DNA from: Chaetorhynchus papuensis
Lineage: Eukaryota; Chordata; Aves; Passeriformes; Rhipiduridae
DNA: 64,000 nucleotides
Reading direction: 5' to 3'
Assembly: GCA_013396525.1 (NCBI GenBank)
Contig: VWYX01000354.1
Coordinates: 724,157 to 788,156, forward strand
The position numbers and the translations under genes were made by a program. How positions within the stretch are numbered: position 1 is the stretch's first letter; every line of letters begins with the position of its first letter. Positions 25,362 to 38,501 of the stretch are shown one piece after another. The notes below the pieces were generated by a model, which saw nothing but the letters and a program-made list of their open reading frames with translations, was not told the DNA's origin and did no database searches.

Positions 25362-26485
25362 GCAAGTGTCATGGGTTGACTTGGGCCAGATGCCAGGCAT
25401 CCACGAAAGCCGCTCACTCACTCCTATCTGCAGGTGGACAGAGGAGGGAAAATTGAACAAAGGGTTCACAGGTTGAGATAAGGACTAGGAGAGATCGTTC
25501 ACCAAATACCATCAAGGGCAAAACAGGTTCAGCTTAGAGATATAAAGTGAATTTAATTGCCAACAAAATTAGAGCAGCATAATGAGAAGTAAAATAAGTC
25601 CTTAAAAACACCTTTCCCCCCACCCCTCCCTCCTTCCCATCTCTACCTCCTACCCCAGCAGCACAAGGAGACAGGGAATGGAGGTTAGGGTCAAATCATC
25701 ATCTGAGGCTTCTCCTGCTGCTCAGGGAGAGGAGTCATGCCCCTGCTGCATCATAGGGTCCCTCCCATGGGAGACAGTTCTCCATGAACTTCTCCAAAGT
25801 GAGTCCATTTCATGAGGAACAGCTCTTTGTGAATTGCTGCAAAGTGAGTCCATCCCACAGGCAACAGCCCCCTCAAATTGCTGTGGCGTGGGTCACTTTT
25901 CTATGGGGTGCAGTCCTCCAAGGACAGGCTGCTCCAGCCTGGGAGCAAGGGCCCCTCTTTCCACAGGTCTCCCACTGGATCACAGCCTCCTCTAGGCATC
26001 CACCTGGACCAGCATGGGCACCTCCCCCACAGGCTGCTGGTGGATCTCTGCATCCCCCGTGCATCCCCATGGGCTGCGGGGGCACAGCTGCTTCACCATG
26101 GTCTTCACAACGGCCTGCAGAGGAATCTCAGCTCCGGTGCTTGCAACACCTCCTCCCCCTTCCTTCTCCACTGACTTCGGTCAGTGGAGAAATGTCTGCA
26201 CAGTTGTCCTCCTCATGTGTTCTTGCTCCTGCTCTTCTCTGGCTGAAATTAAAACTGTGCCACAACCTTTGTTTTGATTTCTTCTTAAATATGTTAGCAC
26301 AGAGGCATTACCACCATTTCTAATTGGCCCAGCCTTGGCCAGCAGCATGTCCATCTTTGGAGCCATCAGGGTTTGGCTCTGCTGGACATGGTGGAAGCTT
26401 CTAGCAGCTTCTCACAGAAGCCACCTCTGTGGCCCGCCCCCCCCCCCCCAACAAAAACCAGGCCATGCAAAATTTTGACAGCAAG
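25362..26485 (-). mobile_element. Solo LTR, ERVL-type, antisense to MPP7, with intact target duplication
   Basis: A 1,114-bp LTR (25367-26480) begins TGTCATGGG and ends TTTTGACA, so its ends form TGTCA...TGACA inverted tips. It is flanked by the identical 5-bp direct repeat GCAAG at 25362-25366 and 26481-26485. Five-base duplications are typical of ERVL-class integration. On the minus strand it carries a TATA-like TATTTAAG near 26288 and an ATTAAA poly(A) signal at 25552-25557. No gag, pol or env sequence is present, so this is a recombined solo LTR. It resembles a GC-richer LTR family I know from passerines and other Neoaves; I do not give a family name. ORFs inside it (for example 25784-26323) are not retroviral genes. 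Confidence 0.93.
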
Positions 26486-29400
26486 TCAAGGATGAGCAAT
26501 TTATTACAGGCAATTGCTGTAACTTAACTGTGCCTTCAATGCAATAGCAAAACCTAAACGTACAGATTCACTTTGACATAATATCTCCAGTATGGTGACC
26601 AGTGTTGGTCTGTTCCTGTGCTACAGAGGAAAGGGTTTCATGCTTTCTTGCTCCACCTGAACTGCTCTGAGGTATCAGTGGTGTAAAAAAATCTTTCTTA
26701 TTCTTGTGGTGACATTGAGTGATCTAAAGTTGGAGCTGTCTTGGATTTGTTTTCGAAAAACACCAGAGCCTCAGTGGTCCATTTAGAGTTGCACATGCAT
26801 ACCTTGTGGTCAGGTATTTTGCATGTCTTCCCCCACTCCCTAAGACCAGTTTTTCTCTCCGTGTATTCTCCCATGTATGTCTGCAGGCTTCTTCTATTTC
26901 TTGTCTACTAAATAAGGCTTGGATTAATTCTTTGACTCCTAGGAAAATTAAGAGAGTAAGTATATGAAGAGGAAATACTTGTATGCCATGTTAACATGGC
27001 TATATAAATTCCTAGGGAAAACATTGCTTTCAACTAGTTAGTGTGTATTTGCGAAGTTACCCTATTTCATTAGATGCAAACTAAGTGATACTCCAATCAG
27101 TGCTGGAACTGAGGGTGTTTCAAGATTTGCCAAGTGTAGTAAATACCAGGACAGGAAGACTCCTCTGTCTTGGCTGCAGAGGTGCAGTCTGGTGCAGTAA
27201 GAGATGGATGCAGCCACAGCTGAGCACCTGCACCAGTAGTCAATTGACGAGAAAGGCAGAGCAGTGCTTCAGCCAACACAAGCACCAATGGCGCTCATAT
27301 GAAAAAAAAAGCAGGCAGCCTGGTCCCATTTCTCATCTCCAGCCAATCAAGGCACTATTGAAAACACACACCCTTCTGCTCTCTGAAGTTCTAAAGAGAT
27401 CCATGTTTGTAGATTTCTCTAATACCAGCACAGGTGTTAAGAACAGCTCAATAGCCATGCCTGGGCCCTAAGCTCCTTACTCAGCCACAGGTTGAGACTA
27501 TTAAGTCCTTCCAAATAAAGGTCTCCTCTTTTTTGCTGGCTACGCCATTAGGGAAATACAAACATACTCTTTTCATCATTGTCTGGACTTGGATGTCACA
27601 AAGAGAGACATATATACCCATAAATATTATTATCAATAAAATACTAATCCATTTTGACTTCTGAATTCTGTTGCTTATTTTAATTTCATTATGTATCATT
27701 CACACACTGTACTAGCTGCATCAGTGTAATCCTCTTGATCCTTTTACTGGTCAGTGCTTCAGAACTGTTTGTTTCAGAGAACGTTAATCCTAAATCGGGA
27801 GGTTTTGCTCTGTCCTTCAATTTTAGGTTGTTTTCCCTCTGATTTCAGTCCTGGTGCCTTTCTTCTTCACTCTGTTTCATAGAGCACTAACATGAAATCA
27901 TTGCTCCCCAGAGGAGGAGATTTTGACCCTGACTCTTTTCTGCCCCAGTGGCTCAGGTACAGTGTGACCCTTTCTGAAGAACATAGTATTTACTGAGTGG
28001 AGGGCATGGCAGAGGATGAACAGTCTTACTTTGTGTGTTGGAAATTAAATCTGTATTGTTTCCCTATCCCTAACTTTTCTTGTTGGTTTTTGCTAGCAAT
28101 CACAACCTGCACAAGGTAATTCCAGTGATTTCAATTATTCACAGGCATGACTGCCTCGATTATTTTGATAGTAGGAGTTAAAAAAAACCCCAGTCCTGCC
28201 AGCTATAAATGCTAGGGATTATATATGGGATAGCCTTGTGTACTGCTTTATGTTTACTATGGATATCATCTTCATAAAGTATTTTCAATTTTAATGTGTT
28301 TTACAGATTGGGTTTCATGGAAGAGAGCAGTTTTTGTTGGGATTTAGTGATTAAATAGTCCAGTAATGACTCTGCAGACATACAGAGCTTTAATCATGAT
28401 CAAACCATAAATCAGGGTGTAATTTTGAATTTCGAAGTTTCAAACATTCTAGGAAAAAAGTAACCCATGATTGTCATCATGTTAATTGGCATCTGAAATA
28501 GTAAACTAATCATACTGAAGTTTAGTGTATCATTAAAGGCTAACTACAAATCATACCATAGCACGTGCCAAGCAACAAAGCGTTTGTAATTGTGTGCCTA
28601 TGCACTTTCATCTGGAAACATCCACTTTCCACCAATTTCTAACTAATAATCTGACCAAGTTTTATTATTATCTTCACCCAAAAAGGAAGCAATATTTTCC
28701 TTTTGTGGTATATCAGGAAACCACTGAGGTGCACCTATTTGTAGCTTGGTCACGTGTTCTGTCCTGCTTCTGCTCTTTCTCTCTGTGTTTTCTGAATATG
28801 TATACTGGTCTTTTAACTTTTAGAACTGGATTATTTTCTGTTTATTTTTTCTACTGCTAAATGAATTTTTAATGTATGGAAGCCCTTTAATTCGCTTTGT
28901 GTTATGTGCATTTATTATCCCTTCATAACCATTCTGTCATGGCTTCTCTGTGGGAATGTCATCCTGCTTTTTACTTACTTCAGCTTTTCCTCCAATTTAA
29001 TAATGTACGCAAGTGTGACGTCTCATACACTTGAGGCTGATCATGCAAAGATGGGTACAGTTAAAGTACTTCACTGCACTCTGATTGAGCTGGGGGAATT
29101 CAAGTGATTTACGCTGAATCATTATTTTTAATCTCTTGTTCTATCAAGGGTAAACTGACATTTTTGCACAATAGGAAAGGAAATGTGTTGCTTTTTGGTT
29201 TTGTTAATGCTATAATTCATGGTATAAAAATATAAGACAAAATATCCCTGGTTAATGATACTTGCTCCTGATACTATTTAAATTTTTGCTGATTTCATAT
29301 TCAAGTGCAGTGCAAATCAGCCTACGTCATGCTAGCTACTCTTTAGGTTGAATCCTACTTGGGAGCAGGGGACTGGAGTTGGGGAACACTTCCAGGTTGG

Positions 29401-31390
29401 AAACTGTCAGGAAATCTCTTGGCATCCCAGTAGTTAATACTTCTGTGTTGCTGGTCTGTATATTTATAGATCCTTGTTTCAAGAATGAAATTGCCAAATT
29501 TATCCCTATATTCTTTTTTGTAATGGTAGGAGTATCAATGCAGCTCCCTTATCTTTGTTACTCTTGTCTCCTCATTAGGCCATTTCTGCTGTTTTCTACC
29601 AGCTTTCCAGTATTTAAAGACATGGGGTGGCTGTAGTTTTGTACACCTGTGCAAATACATTTGTGTTACCCCTTCCAATATAAAAATAAATTAATATGTT
29701 TGCTTTGATTTGAAGCTTCCTGTGAAATGGGTTTCCATGTGTAGATGATTTAGTGCAAAACCTGAAGTGCACTGGTCTGAAAAGGTATGGGGAAATGGCA
29801 GTAAATCTCTCCTAAATTACTGCAATTTTCTTCCAATATTTTGTCATTATTTTTCATATTTCTCTTTATTCTACAGCACACAGTGCATTGAAGTGTTGGT
29901 GTTTCTCAATCCTCTACAGGGAAGGTTGAGAATTAGTTCTGTCCTTCAACACTATTGTAAGTTTCTGGTTGAACTTACTTGGAACATTTTACTCCTAACA
30001 CATCTCTCCATCATTTTAAATAAAATTCAGATGCTGTCTTCATGTCTTTTTCAATTAAAAATCTTGCTATAAATCTTACTTGTTGCTATTAATTGATTTA
30101 TTAGAATCTCTTTGTTTTGATTTCCATGCAGTTTAAATTGTAGCCTGGCCCCTGGCTGCAGTGTGCAGGCCTCAGCAGCTTCTCTTCTTACATTCTGTGT
30201 CTTCTGAAGTACTCACTGCAAGTCTTCTATTGCTGGTTTTTATTGATCTTAACTTTGCTCCCCCCATTTATGTATTTTCTTCACATTTTTCAATTTTTCT
30301 TCACCTACTTTTACCATTCTTCCCAGAAAAAGAAAAAGTGACTTTGTGTCTGTCCCTCCTTGTCCAATGTCTGTTTGTGATCTGCTTGGAAGGCTTTGCT
30401 ATCGATCACCTCTCTTAGAAACAAGGGAAGGCTTGAATGCAAAGCATGTCTTCATAAGCATTCTTTGCTTTCATGACCATGGTTTCATTAAAGAACTTTA
30501 ATGTAAATGTTTAATTTTACACTCGTGACTTGTCCTAATACTCTTAAAGTATGAACTTAATGTTAGTGATTGTTTCCTGTTTTGTTTTGCTTTGTTTTTT
30601 AACATGGACTGTATACAGGCAGAGGGAGAAGGGAATGGTGATGTTTTTAGCTTCCTTGCCTGTTGGCAGAGGCTGCTAGAGATTTTGCCTGGTGCATTTA
30701 AGCACCTTCATGTGTGGCTGCCTTTTATTTGTCTGTCTGTCTGTGTCTTGCCTAAGGTTGATGTATAGGGGAGTCTACCTCTGATGACTTTTACATTTGA
30801 AATTCTTCAGCACTGTTTATTTGCATGACTTAAGTCTCCTGCAGTTTTAAATGCAGAATTGACTAAAAATCCATTTCTAGATTTCATATTTGAGAAACTG
30901 CATAAATGGTTAAGGTTAGTCCGTAGTATCTGTTTATAGCTGACCTCTTTTAAATTAATTATTTTGAATATTTCAAAAGTATTTAATCTGTTATTTTATT
31001 GGTGGTATGGGTTAGGATCCTACAGTGTTTGTGGGACTTTGATGCAGTTTTAGCAAAAGTCATGTTTACAGCAGAATTCTGTTCTGATGATGGAGGCCTT
31101 AAATAAAAGGGGTTTTTGCAACATTTGATGCTTCCGAGTAGCTTCTTTTAAAGAGTGGCTGATTTTTCTTGAGGCATGTGATAGGGAAGCAAAAGACTAA
31201 GAACAGAAAATAGTAATTAAATTTTAATTGTGTTATGCACATGTATGAATGTCTAAAAGATCAGGTTTTTTATTACTATCAGTAAATTTTTATATGTATG
31301 GACATGCAGTTTTCAATGTTAGTGTTTTTCTTAAATTTATAGAGGTAAAGCATTATGTTGTAAATTAGAATTACAGAGTTTGGTTTGGCT

Positions 31391-31416
31391 TTTTTTTTGT
31401 TTGTTTGTTTGTTTTG
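31391..31416. repeat. T run and (TTTG)n simple repeat
   Basis: A T run passes into about four TTTG units. It is a short microsatellite in intron 3, with no further significance visible. Confidence 0.8.
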
Positions 31417-31575
31417 GCAGTGGCGGTTTTGTGGTGGTGTTGTTGCTTTTTGTCTTTACATCCAAGTTTTATTAATTACTTGACCTGTGCTATATCATAA
31501 CATGTTGCACAGGATGTAGAAAAAGCAGACAAGTGTTAGCTGCGTATTTCTCACATCACATGAATTGTACTGACC

Positions 31576-31589
31576 CCACTAGATGGTGC
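31576..31589 (+). promoter_or_regulatory. CTCF-like motif
   Basis: CCACTAGATGGTGC matches the CTCF core CCASYAGRKGGCRS with one mismatch (T for C). It is oriented on the + strand, opposite to the one at 16447. The match is by eye. Confidence 0.35.
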
Positions 31590-34500
31590 TAATTGATAAA
31601 TGTATGTCTGTGTACATTTATATAAACGTATTTAATTTTAGCTCAAAGCATAGATGTCCATGCCTGTGAATGAAGTTTGGGTTTTGAATGGGTTAATTCT
31701 GTAACCTTGAACTGCACAGAAGTGATCTCTTCAGGGACCCTAAATGGAATTCAGTCTTGGACTAACTTGCTTTGATTACAGGCTGTAAGGATGATGTTTA
31801 CTATACTAAGCAGGAATAAACCAAACTCTTCATGATTTAAAGTTAGCAGTCTCTGCTTGAATAGTAAAACTGAAAAAGCCCAATTCTGTGCCGAAGTGTC
31901 TTAGCCTGTATGCAGCAAATCCTGTTTTCTTCAATTAATATTTAATTGGCATTTCTCTAGGATCCTAGTTCTGTGGCGAATAGAGCTTGCTGAAAAAAGC
32001 AACCGTCTGACAATCAAACGGGTGGTTTAGCTGTCATTCCTGTTAGAATTGTGTTTACTCGGTGAGCAGGGTTAGGAAAGTTCTTTCCTTTGGATTTATA
32101 TTGTTAACAGAACAGTGGAAGTCACTTGCTTTTGGAAAAATGTCTGGAAATTTTGTTCTGTATAATGACGTAGAAATAAAAACATCAGTTTGAATTTGTG
32201 ATGTTTAAAAACAGTAGTATCAGAAGAAATGAAGTTTACAAAGCAGAACGTTTACAGGTAAAACATACTTGTGGGCAAATAAGATCCTTTTAATGTTTAT
32301 ATAAGTATAGGTGTTTTCTGAAAGAAAACATTGAGACATTTGAAGCATTACTGAGATAAGTATTAAATCTAGGCACATATGTGTTTTGTTTCTAGCCTCT
32401 AAATTAAATCCTAAACTTAGCCTTCAAGGAAGTTTATTAGCAGTGAATTGGGGACCTGCTTTTTATTGCACAGTGTTTCTATACTTTCTCAGCAGATTTC
32501 CAAAGACAATTCTAATCTTTCAGTTCTGTCTCACATTAAAGTTTCTTCTTCTGCTATAGTTATCTGACAAAGCAGGACCATACAGTTGTTCATTTAAAAC
32601 CTGTCCTGTTACCTTTTTATTTGGAAAAGTGCTCTTTTAATTGAATATAATTTTTTTTTTTTAATATGCTATCTCCGTACTCTTAGCAAGTTACCTCTTC
32701 AGTTTTCTAATTTGAACTTTGGGAGTAATGTAACATAAATGGGTATTAGTATTGGCATGGAAAGTGTTGTAAATTTTTGTTTGAATTCACTTTATGGCTC
32801 TTTCTTTGCTAATCAACATACCAGCATAAAGCACTAGGAAATAATAGCATATTGGTTTCGGTTTTTTTAAATTGCTGAATCAGATAATCAAATTCATTCA
32901 CCAGACATGAAATGTTCAAGATTGCCATTTTCCCAGATGACCCTCAGCAATAAGATGACATTTGTTGCTGGTATGTTTTCTACTTAGAAGAATTTCAGAT
33001 GATGATAGTTTCCAAAGTGCAGTCAGCTGTTGATGTGATCTTTGTTCTTTACATTCGAGCAGCATCCAGACTTGTTTCTTTCCTTTTCCCATTCATATTT
33101 ATTCGTATAATTATGTTTATCTCTTTTAGATAATTTTTTTTTCTTTTAAGTATTCAAATCTGAAATTCAGGATCAAAGAATGGTTATATTTTTCTGATTT
33201 TTCTGAGGAAAAAATCCTCCTCTCAGATTCATAAAGATCTTTAAATTTAAAATACCGGACCTCAAAGGGAGATACACTTTTGCTGCATAAACCAGTAACA
33301 TTATATTTGCACTGTTTAAAAAGGATTTGCTATAAAGCTGAAGAAACTTCTGTGTTTCTTAAAATCTGACCAATACCAAGCCTTGAAGATTTTAATTTCT
33401 GATATTTTAAATCAATTCTTTGGATTATTTGTTATACATAATAATTCAAATAGTTAGGCACACATTTTGCAAGTCTTTGTTTCGTTACTTAGACACGGTC
33501 AGGTAATACCTAACAAGGAAGTATTTCAGTGAGACAGAATGGAAGGTTTCCTTAAAGAAAAAACAAAACCCCATGTTTATTTTGGGAATGTAGAATTGAA
33601 ATAATAGAGAATTTATATATTTTTTCTGATAATTTTTATTTGAAAATTTTTAATTTTTTATTTTAAGGAACTAATTTTTAGTTCATTAGTGTCTTGAATT
33701 AAATCTTTTTCATCAAGTTTTGTGTTTAGAATCATTGTATAAAAAGCTGTTTGATTATTGCAGTAAAAATTGTTTCCATCTCTGTTTCATTACAACTGTG
33801 CAACTTTTCTGTGTACTCTTTCTCAAAACTGAAGTGCTTCAGTGGGAGTTACAATTCCTTTCTTGCTTACATTAAGTATTCTTTAGGTAAAAGTATATCT
33901 TAGAAGTAACTTAGACATGAAGAATTCCTGATATATTTGACATATAAACAATTACTGCAGTTGGTCATAAGTATGTCTCTATCAGTAACTGAAATGCCAA
34001 AAAATGTAAGCTTACAATATTTTTTTTCTAAAGAGATGTCATTTAGTAGTATTGGTTTGGAAATCAAATACATTTTTCGTCTGTGATTAGTCATTGTCTT
34101 CCTTTTGGTGATGAGGAAAGAGATGCTTTGTTCCTTTGGTAATGTGCTTTTCAATCTTTGAATAAAAAATGGTTATAATTCTGAGTATTGTTACCATTTA
34201 ACCTTGCAGTCTTTACGTACAACTTTGACGGTTTTGCTGTATGCATGTTCAGTGTGCTGTGGCTGCAGTACTGCAGAGTATTTCCTAAAAGTTGAGTCAG
34301 GATCTTTAATGAAAGATTTGGTATCTTGTGTTGTGAATGATGAACACTTACTATTTTCTTAACGAAAGGAAGAGAGAGAAATAGGCACTTATGTGAGCCC
34401 ACCTCAAATTCTGTCTTCCATTTAAATCTGAATACTCCAGTTCGAAAAGTGTTTTCATTAAAATAATAATACTGAGGGGAGACGGAGGGGGCATCAAAGT

Positions 34501-35346
34501 GGGAGTGTATAGACAGAAGGGCCATAAACTGGAAAGACCAATTTGAGACCTGGAATCCTGAGTTCAGTATTGCTCTTATGAAATATTTCCCTCAAACTTT
34601 TACCAATTTTAACATGTGTTTACATAGGTCAGTGTGTGCTTTTGGAGAAGAGAATTGCTATACTTTTATCAAATTCTGACTGGTACTATTCAGACTGGGA
34701 CATGATGGGTTTACTGCTCAGATTTTATTTGAAAATGTATTTATGAAGAGTAGCGCATTAAAATTGTTAGGGTCTTTCAGCATCCACAGACTGCAGTTTG
34801 AAGACTGCTTGTTTCAAAGGAAAATAAGTGTGATGTTCTGTTCTTTCTGTTCAATGTGCTTAGCTCACACAATAGAGCTTCATTCAAATTTGGAATTGTT
34901 CTGATGCTTGTTCCTTTGCAAATGGGGTTAAAAGTACAGAAAAACAATTTTGAAAATACTGTATACAGTAGCCATGTAGACTGCTTGGCTCTAAAGGGGC
35001 AGGGAAATTTATTTTGGAGCAAGTGCAACTTGTTTAGCTTTGGTCTGAACTTCCTCTGTCTATCTAGGGACCTTCTTCCTATAAGCAAAGTCATCAAAAC
35101 CTTTGCTTATTACTGACAAAAAAAGGCCCATTTGAATGAAGTCTGTGAAATCTCATATAATAGGACCTTTATTTTATTGTATAAGGAACAATGAATTCAA
35201 AGTGAATTTTTTTTAAAGCAAAATAAACATTTTTAGAAACTCTGCATGAATAACTGGGTTTGTAGCCAGTATTTAATCTGTTTTGCTTAACATTGCAAAA
35301 ATAAAATAGCAAATGCTATTATCATATTACCTCCTTTGAGCAATAA

Positions 35347-36890
35347 ATGGAGAAGGAGAATCACCGTCCTTTACTGGGTGTGGGGGAAATCGTAGTGACA
35401 AAGAACAAGGAAGAGGCTGAGGTGCTTCAGTCTTTAACAGGAAGACCAGTTGTGTGGGTACCCAGCCCCTGTGCTGGAAGACAGGCACAGGGATCAGAAT
35501 GATGGCTCCATAATCCAGGAGGAAATGGTGAGTGACCTGCTACATCACTTAGACACACACAAGTCTACCTGGCCAGAGGGGATCCACCCAAGAGTACTGA
35601 GGGAGCTGGCAGAAGTGCTCACAAAGCCCCTTTCCATCATTTGCCAGCAGCCCTGCCCAACAGGAGACATCCCATTTGACTGAAAGTCAGTAAATGTGAC
35701 ACCCATCTACAAGAGGGGTTTGGAAGGAGGATCCAGGAAACTACAGGCCTGCCAGCCTGACCTCAGAGCCGAGGAAGGTCATGAAGCTGATTGTCTTGAG
35801 TGCCATCACATGGCAGGTACAGGACAACCCAGGGAATCAGGCCTGACCGGCATGTGTTTAGGAAAGGCAGATCCTGCTTGACCAACCTGATCTCCTTCTG
35901 TGACAAGGGGACCAGCATACTGGATGAGGGAAAGACTGTGGATGTGTCTACCTAGACATGAGTAAAACTTTGACACGATTTCCCACAGCATTCTCCTGGC
36001 TTGGACAGGTGTGCTCTTTGCTGGGCAAAAAAATGTTGGGATAGCTGGGCCCAGCGAGTGTTGGTGAATGGAATTACATCCAGCTGGTCACCGGTCACTA
36101 GCGGTGTTCCCCAGGGCTTGGTATTGGGGCCACTTCCATCTAATATATTTATCAATGATCTGGACAAAGGGATCAAGGATCACAACAACCCCTGCAGCAC
36201 TACAGGCTGGGGGAAGTGGCTGGAAAATTGCCTGGCAGAAAAGGACCTGAGGGTGCTGGTTGACATTAGCTGAATGTGAGCCAGCGTGTGCCCAGGTGGC
36301 CAAGAGGCCAATGGAATCCTGGCCTGGATCAGCAATAGCGTGGCCAGCAGGACCAGGGCAGCGGCCATTCCCCGGTACTCAGCGCTGCTGAGGCTGCACC
36401 TCAAATCCTGTGTTCAGTACTAGGCTTCTCAAATCAGGAGGAGCACTGAGGTGCTGGAGCATGTCCAGAGAAGGGCAGCAAAGCTGGTGAAGGGTCTGGA
36501 GCACAAGTCTGATGAGGAGCAGCTGAGGGAGCTGTGGGGGTTAGCCTGGAGAAAAGGAGGCTCAGGGAAGACCTTACTGCTCTCTACAACTACCTGAAAG
36601 GAGGTTGTAGGTGGGGGGTCAGTCTGTTCTCCCAAGTGACGAGTGATAGGACAAGAAGAAATGGCCTCAGGTTGCACTAGGGGAGGTTTAGATGGAATTT
36701 TAGAAAAAATTTCTTCACTGAAAGGGTGGCCTCCAGCACTGGAGCGGGCTGCCCAGTAAAGTGGTTGAGTCATCATCCCGAGGTATTTAAAAGATGTGTA
36801 GGTGTGGCACTTAGGGACATGGTTTAGTGGTGGACTTGGCAGTGCTGGGTTAATGGGTGGACTCAATTTTAATGGCTCTCCTCGGTTTTC
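35347..36890 (+). mobile_element. CR1 LINE, 1.5 kb, sense orientation, internally deleted and dead
   Basis: This is the second half of CR1 ORF2 plus the 3' UTR. Reverse-transcriptase pieces are readable in broken frames: TWPEGIHPRVLRELAEVLTK (about 35572-35631), VTPIYKRG (35694-35717), then VPQGLVLGPLPSNIFINDLD near 36103-36162. The frame then jumps to a region reading CLAEKDLRVLVD (36231-36266), so the segment that should carry the catalytic FADD box is missing. Stops and frameshifts are frequent. The 3' end has the usual CTTGGCAGTGCTGGGTTAAT block near 36836, but no 8-bp terminal repeat is evident. The 5' end is truncated, as in most avian CR1 copies. It is a retrotransposon fossil, not a gene. 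Confidence 0.92.
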
Positions 36891-38501
36891 AGCTAAAGGG
36901 AAGGCATGGTATATGAGCATAAAGGAGGTATTTATTAATTTTCTTTCTTATCCTTTTGGTGATACTAGCATGAAGACAGGAAATTCTAAATTAGAATCTA
37001 AGACATGGATCTGCGGGCACATACCACTGTTCATGAAGGATGTGGTTTTTAACAGTGTCAATAGTAGGTACTTAACAGATATTGTAGTACTTTTTCTAGT
37101 AAAAACAGATGTGATGGGGAGGTGAAATTTAAGAACACTGTATATAGCACAGAGAATCAAGGGCAGGATCACCAGATGCATCAATTGCTCCCTTAATGTC
37201 TGTCTTGGTTTCGCAATACAAAAAGAGTAGAAGAGATGCTTTTTCATTTCATAATAAAAATCAAAAGATGAGTCCTTACAGAGCTGAGACTTTGATTAGA
37301 TCTCTTTAGGACAAAATCAAATCTGACAATGCCCTCATGACCGTGTCAGGTTAGTCTCAGAGCTGCTACATCTGTGAGACTGCCTCAAATAAATTCCTGA
37401 GTGCCAGTGTTCTTCCAGAAGCATTGAATTTTCCCTGTCTTCATCATCTTCCTCAGATGCTGCCCAGCTCATCAGATCAATCAAGGGTGAAGGACAAATG
37501 AGGTAATAATTGACAAAGGAACCCTGAAACCACAGATTTAGAAAAAGAAATCCAGAGAGAACAGGATTTTACCATACAACTTACTTCAGTGTGCACAGGC
37601 ATTTTTTCTGTCTTGAAATTTCTGGCTAGACAATAAAAACTAGTTGTTTGAATGGAATGACTAATAATCCATATACTGGATTTTTTATCAAGTCTCATTT
37701 TTGTCCCTAACAAAATCAATACATAATTTGATTTTGCCAGTTGAGAAAAGTTGCCTTCTTTTCCCCCAAAGGTTCCTTTCTTTCATTTATAGCACACTGT
37801 GCTTCTTTTATTGGCTTTAGTGATATAATTCTTAATAATCACATGATACTTGCTATCACTGGTAACTGGGCAATTCTGTTGTTACACCGCTGTCACACAT
37901 ATAAGTGCTCCATAACCAAGTTCCTGCTGAATCAAATTTCAAGCAGCAAGTGTTTGCTGAGAGTCTGATTTGAAGCTGTGGCTTCTCCAAGCACCACTGC
38001 TGATTTGCACTGACTGCACCTGATTTAAAATAATGTAACTTTGTACATCTGTTGATAACACAAAATTTTTACCAAACATAACCTGACAAGAAAAATGCCC
38101 TTAAATGTGATCTCTTATCACATTTTTGAACTTAGAAAATTACTGTAATTGTTTATACAGATCTGAAAATTTATTTCTGAAAATGCAATGTGATTAGAAA
38201 TTTCTGAAGGAATTTTGAATATAGGTCATTCTAACTGTGTGGTAAAGGACACTTTTTAAGTGTCATCCAGCACATCCTGGACTCTTAGCAACCATATATT
38301 TAAGGACTGAATAATGGTAGTGAAGATTTAGATTGCATATAAGGAATAATTTTTTTTATGATGGTGGTGGTAAGACACTGAAACAGAGAAGTTATGATGC
38401 CCCTCCTTTCAAGTGTGCAGTGTCAGGTTGAATAAGACTCTGGGCAGCTTGATCTAGTGATAGGTACCCCGGCCCACGGCAAAGAGTGTAGAGTAAGTGA
38501 T

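Noticed and set aside
25784..26323. 179-codon + strand ORF, the longest in the window
   Set aside because: It lies wholly inside the GC-rich ERVL-type LTR, reads through reiterated proline/serine-rich sequence and overlaps other open frames. It has no retroviral or cellular domain.
31964..32032. Acceptor-like TTTCTCTAG followed by a 22-codon open frame
   Set aside because: Too short, no donor at its end, and in phase 0 from the MPP7 exon it hits a stop after ten codons.
36429..36920. 163-codon minus-strand ORF
   Set aside because: It is the antisense of the CR1 3' region; the + strand carries the real (decayed) CR1 coding sequence.
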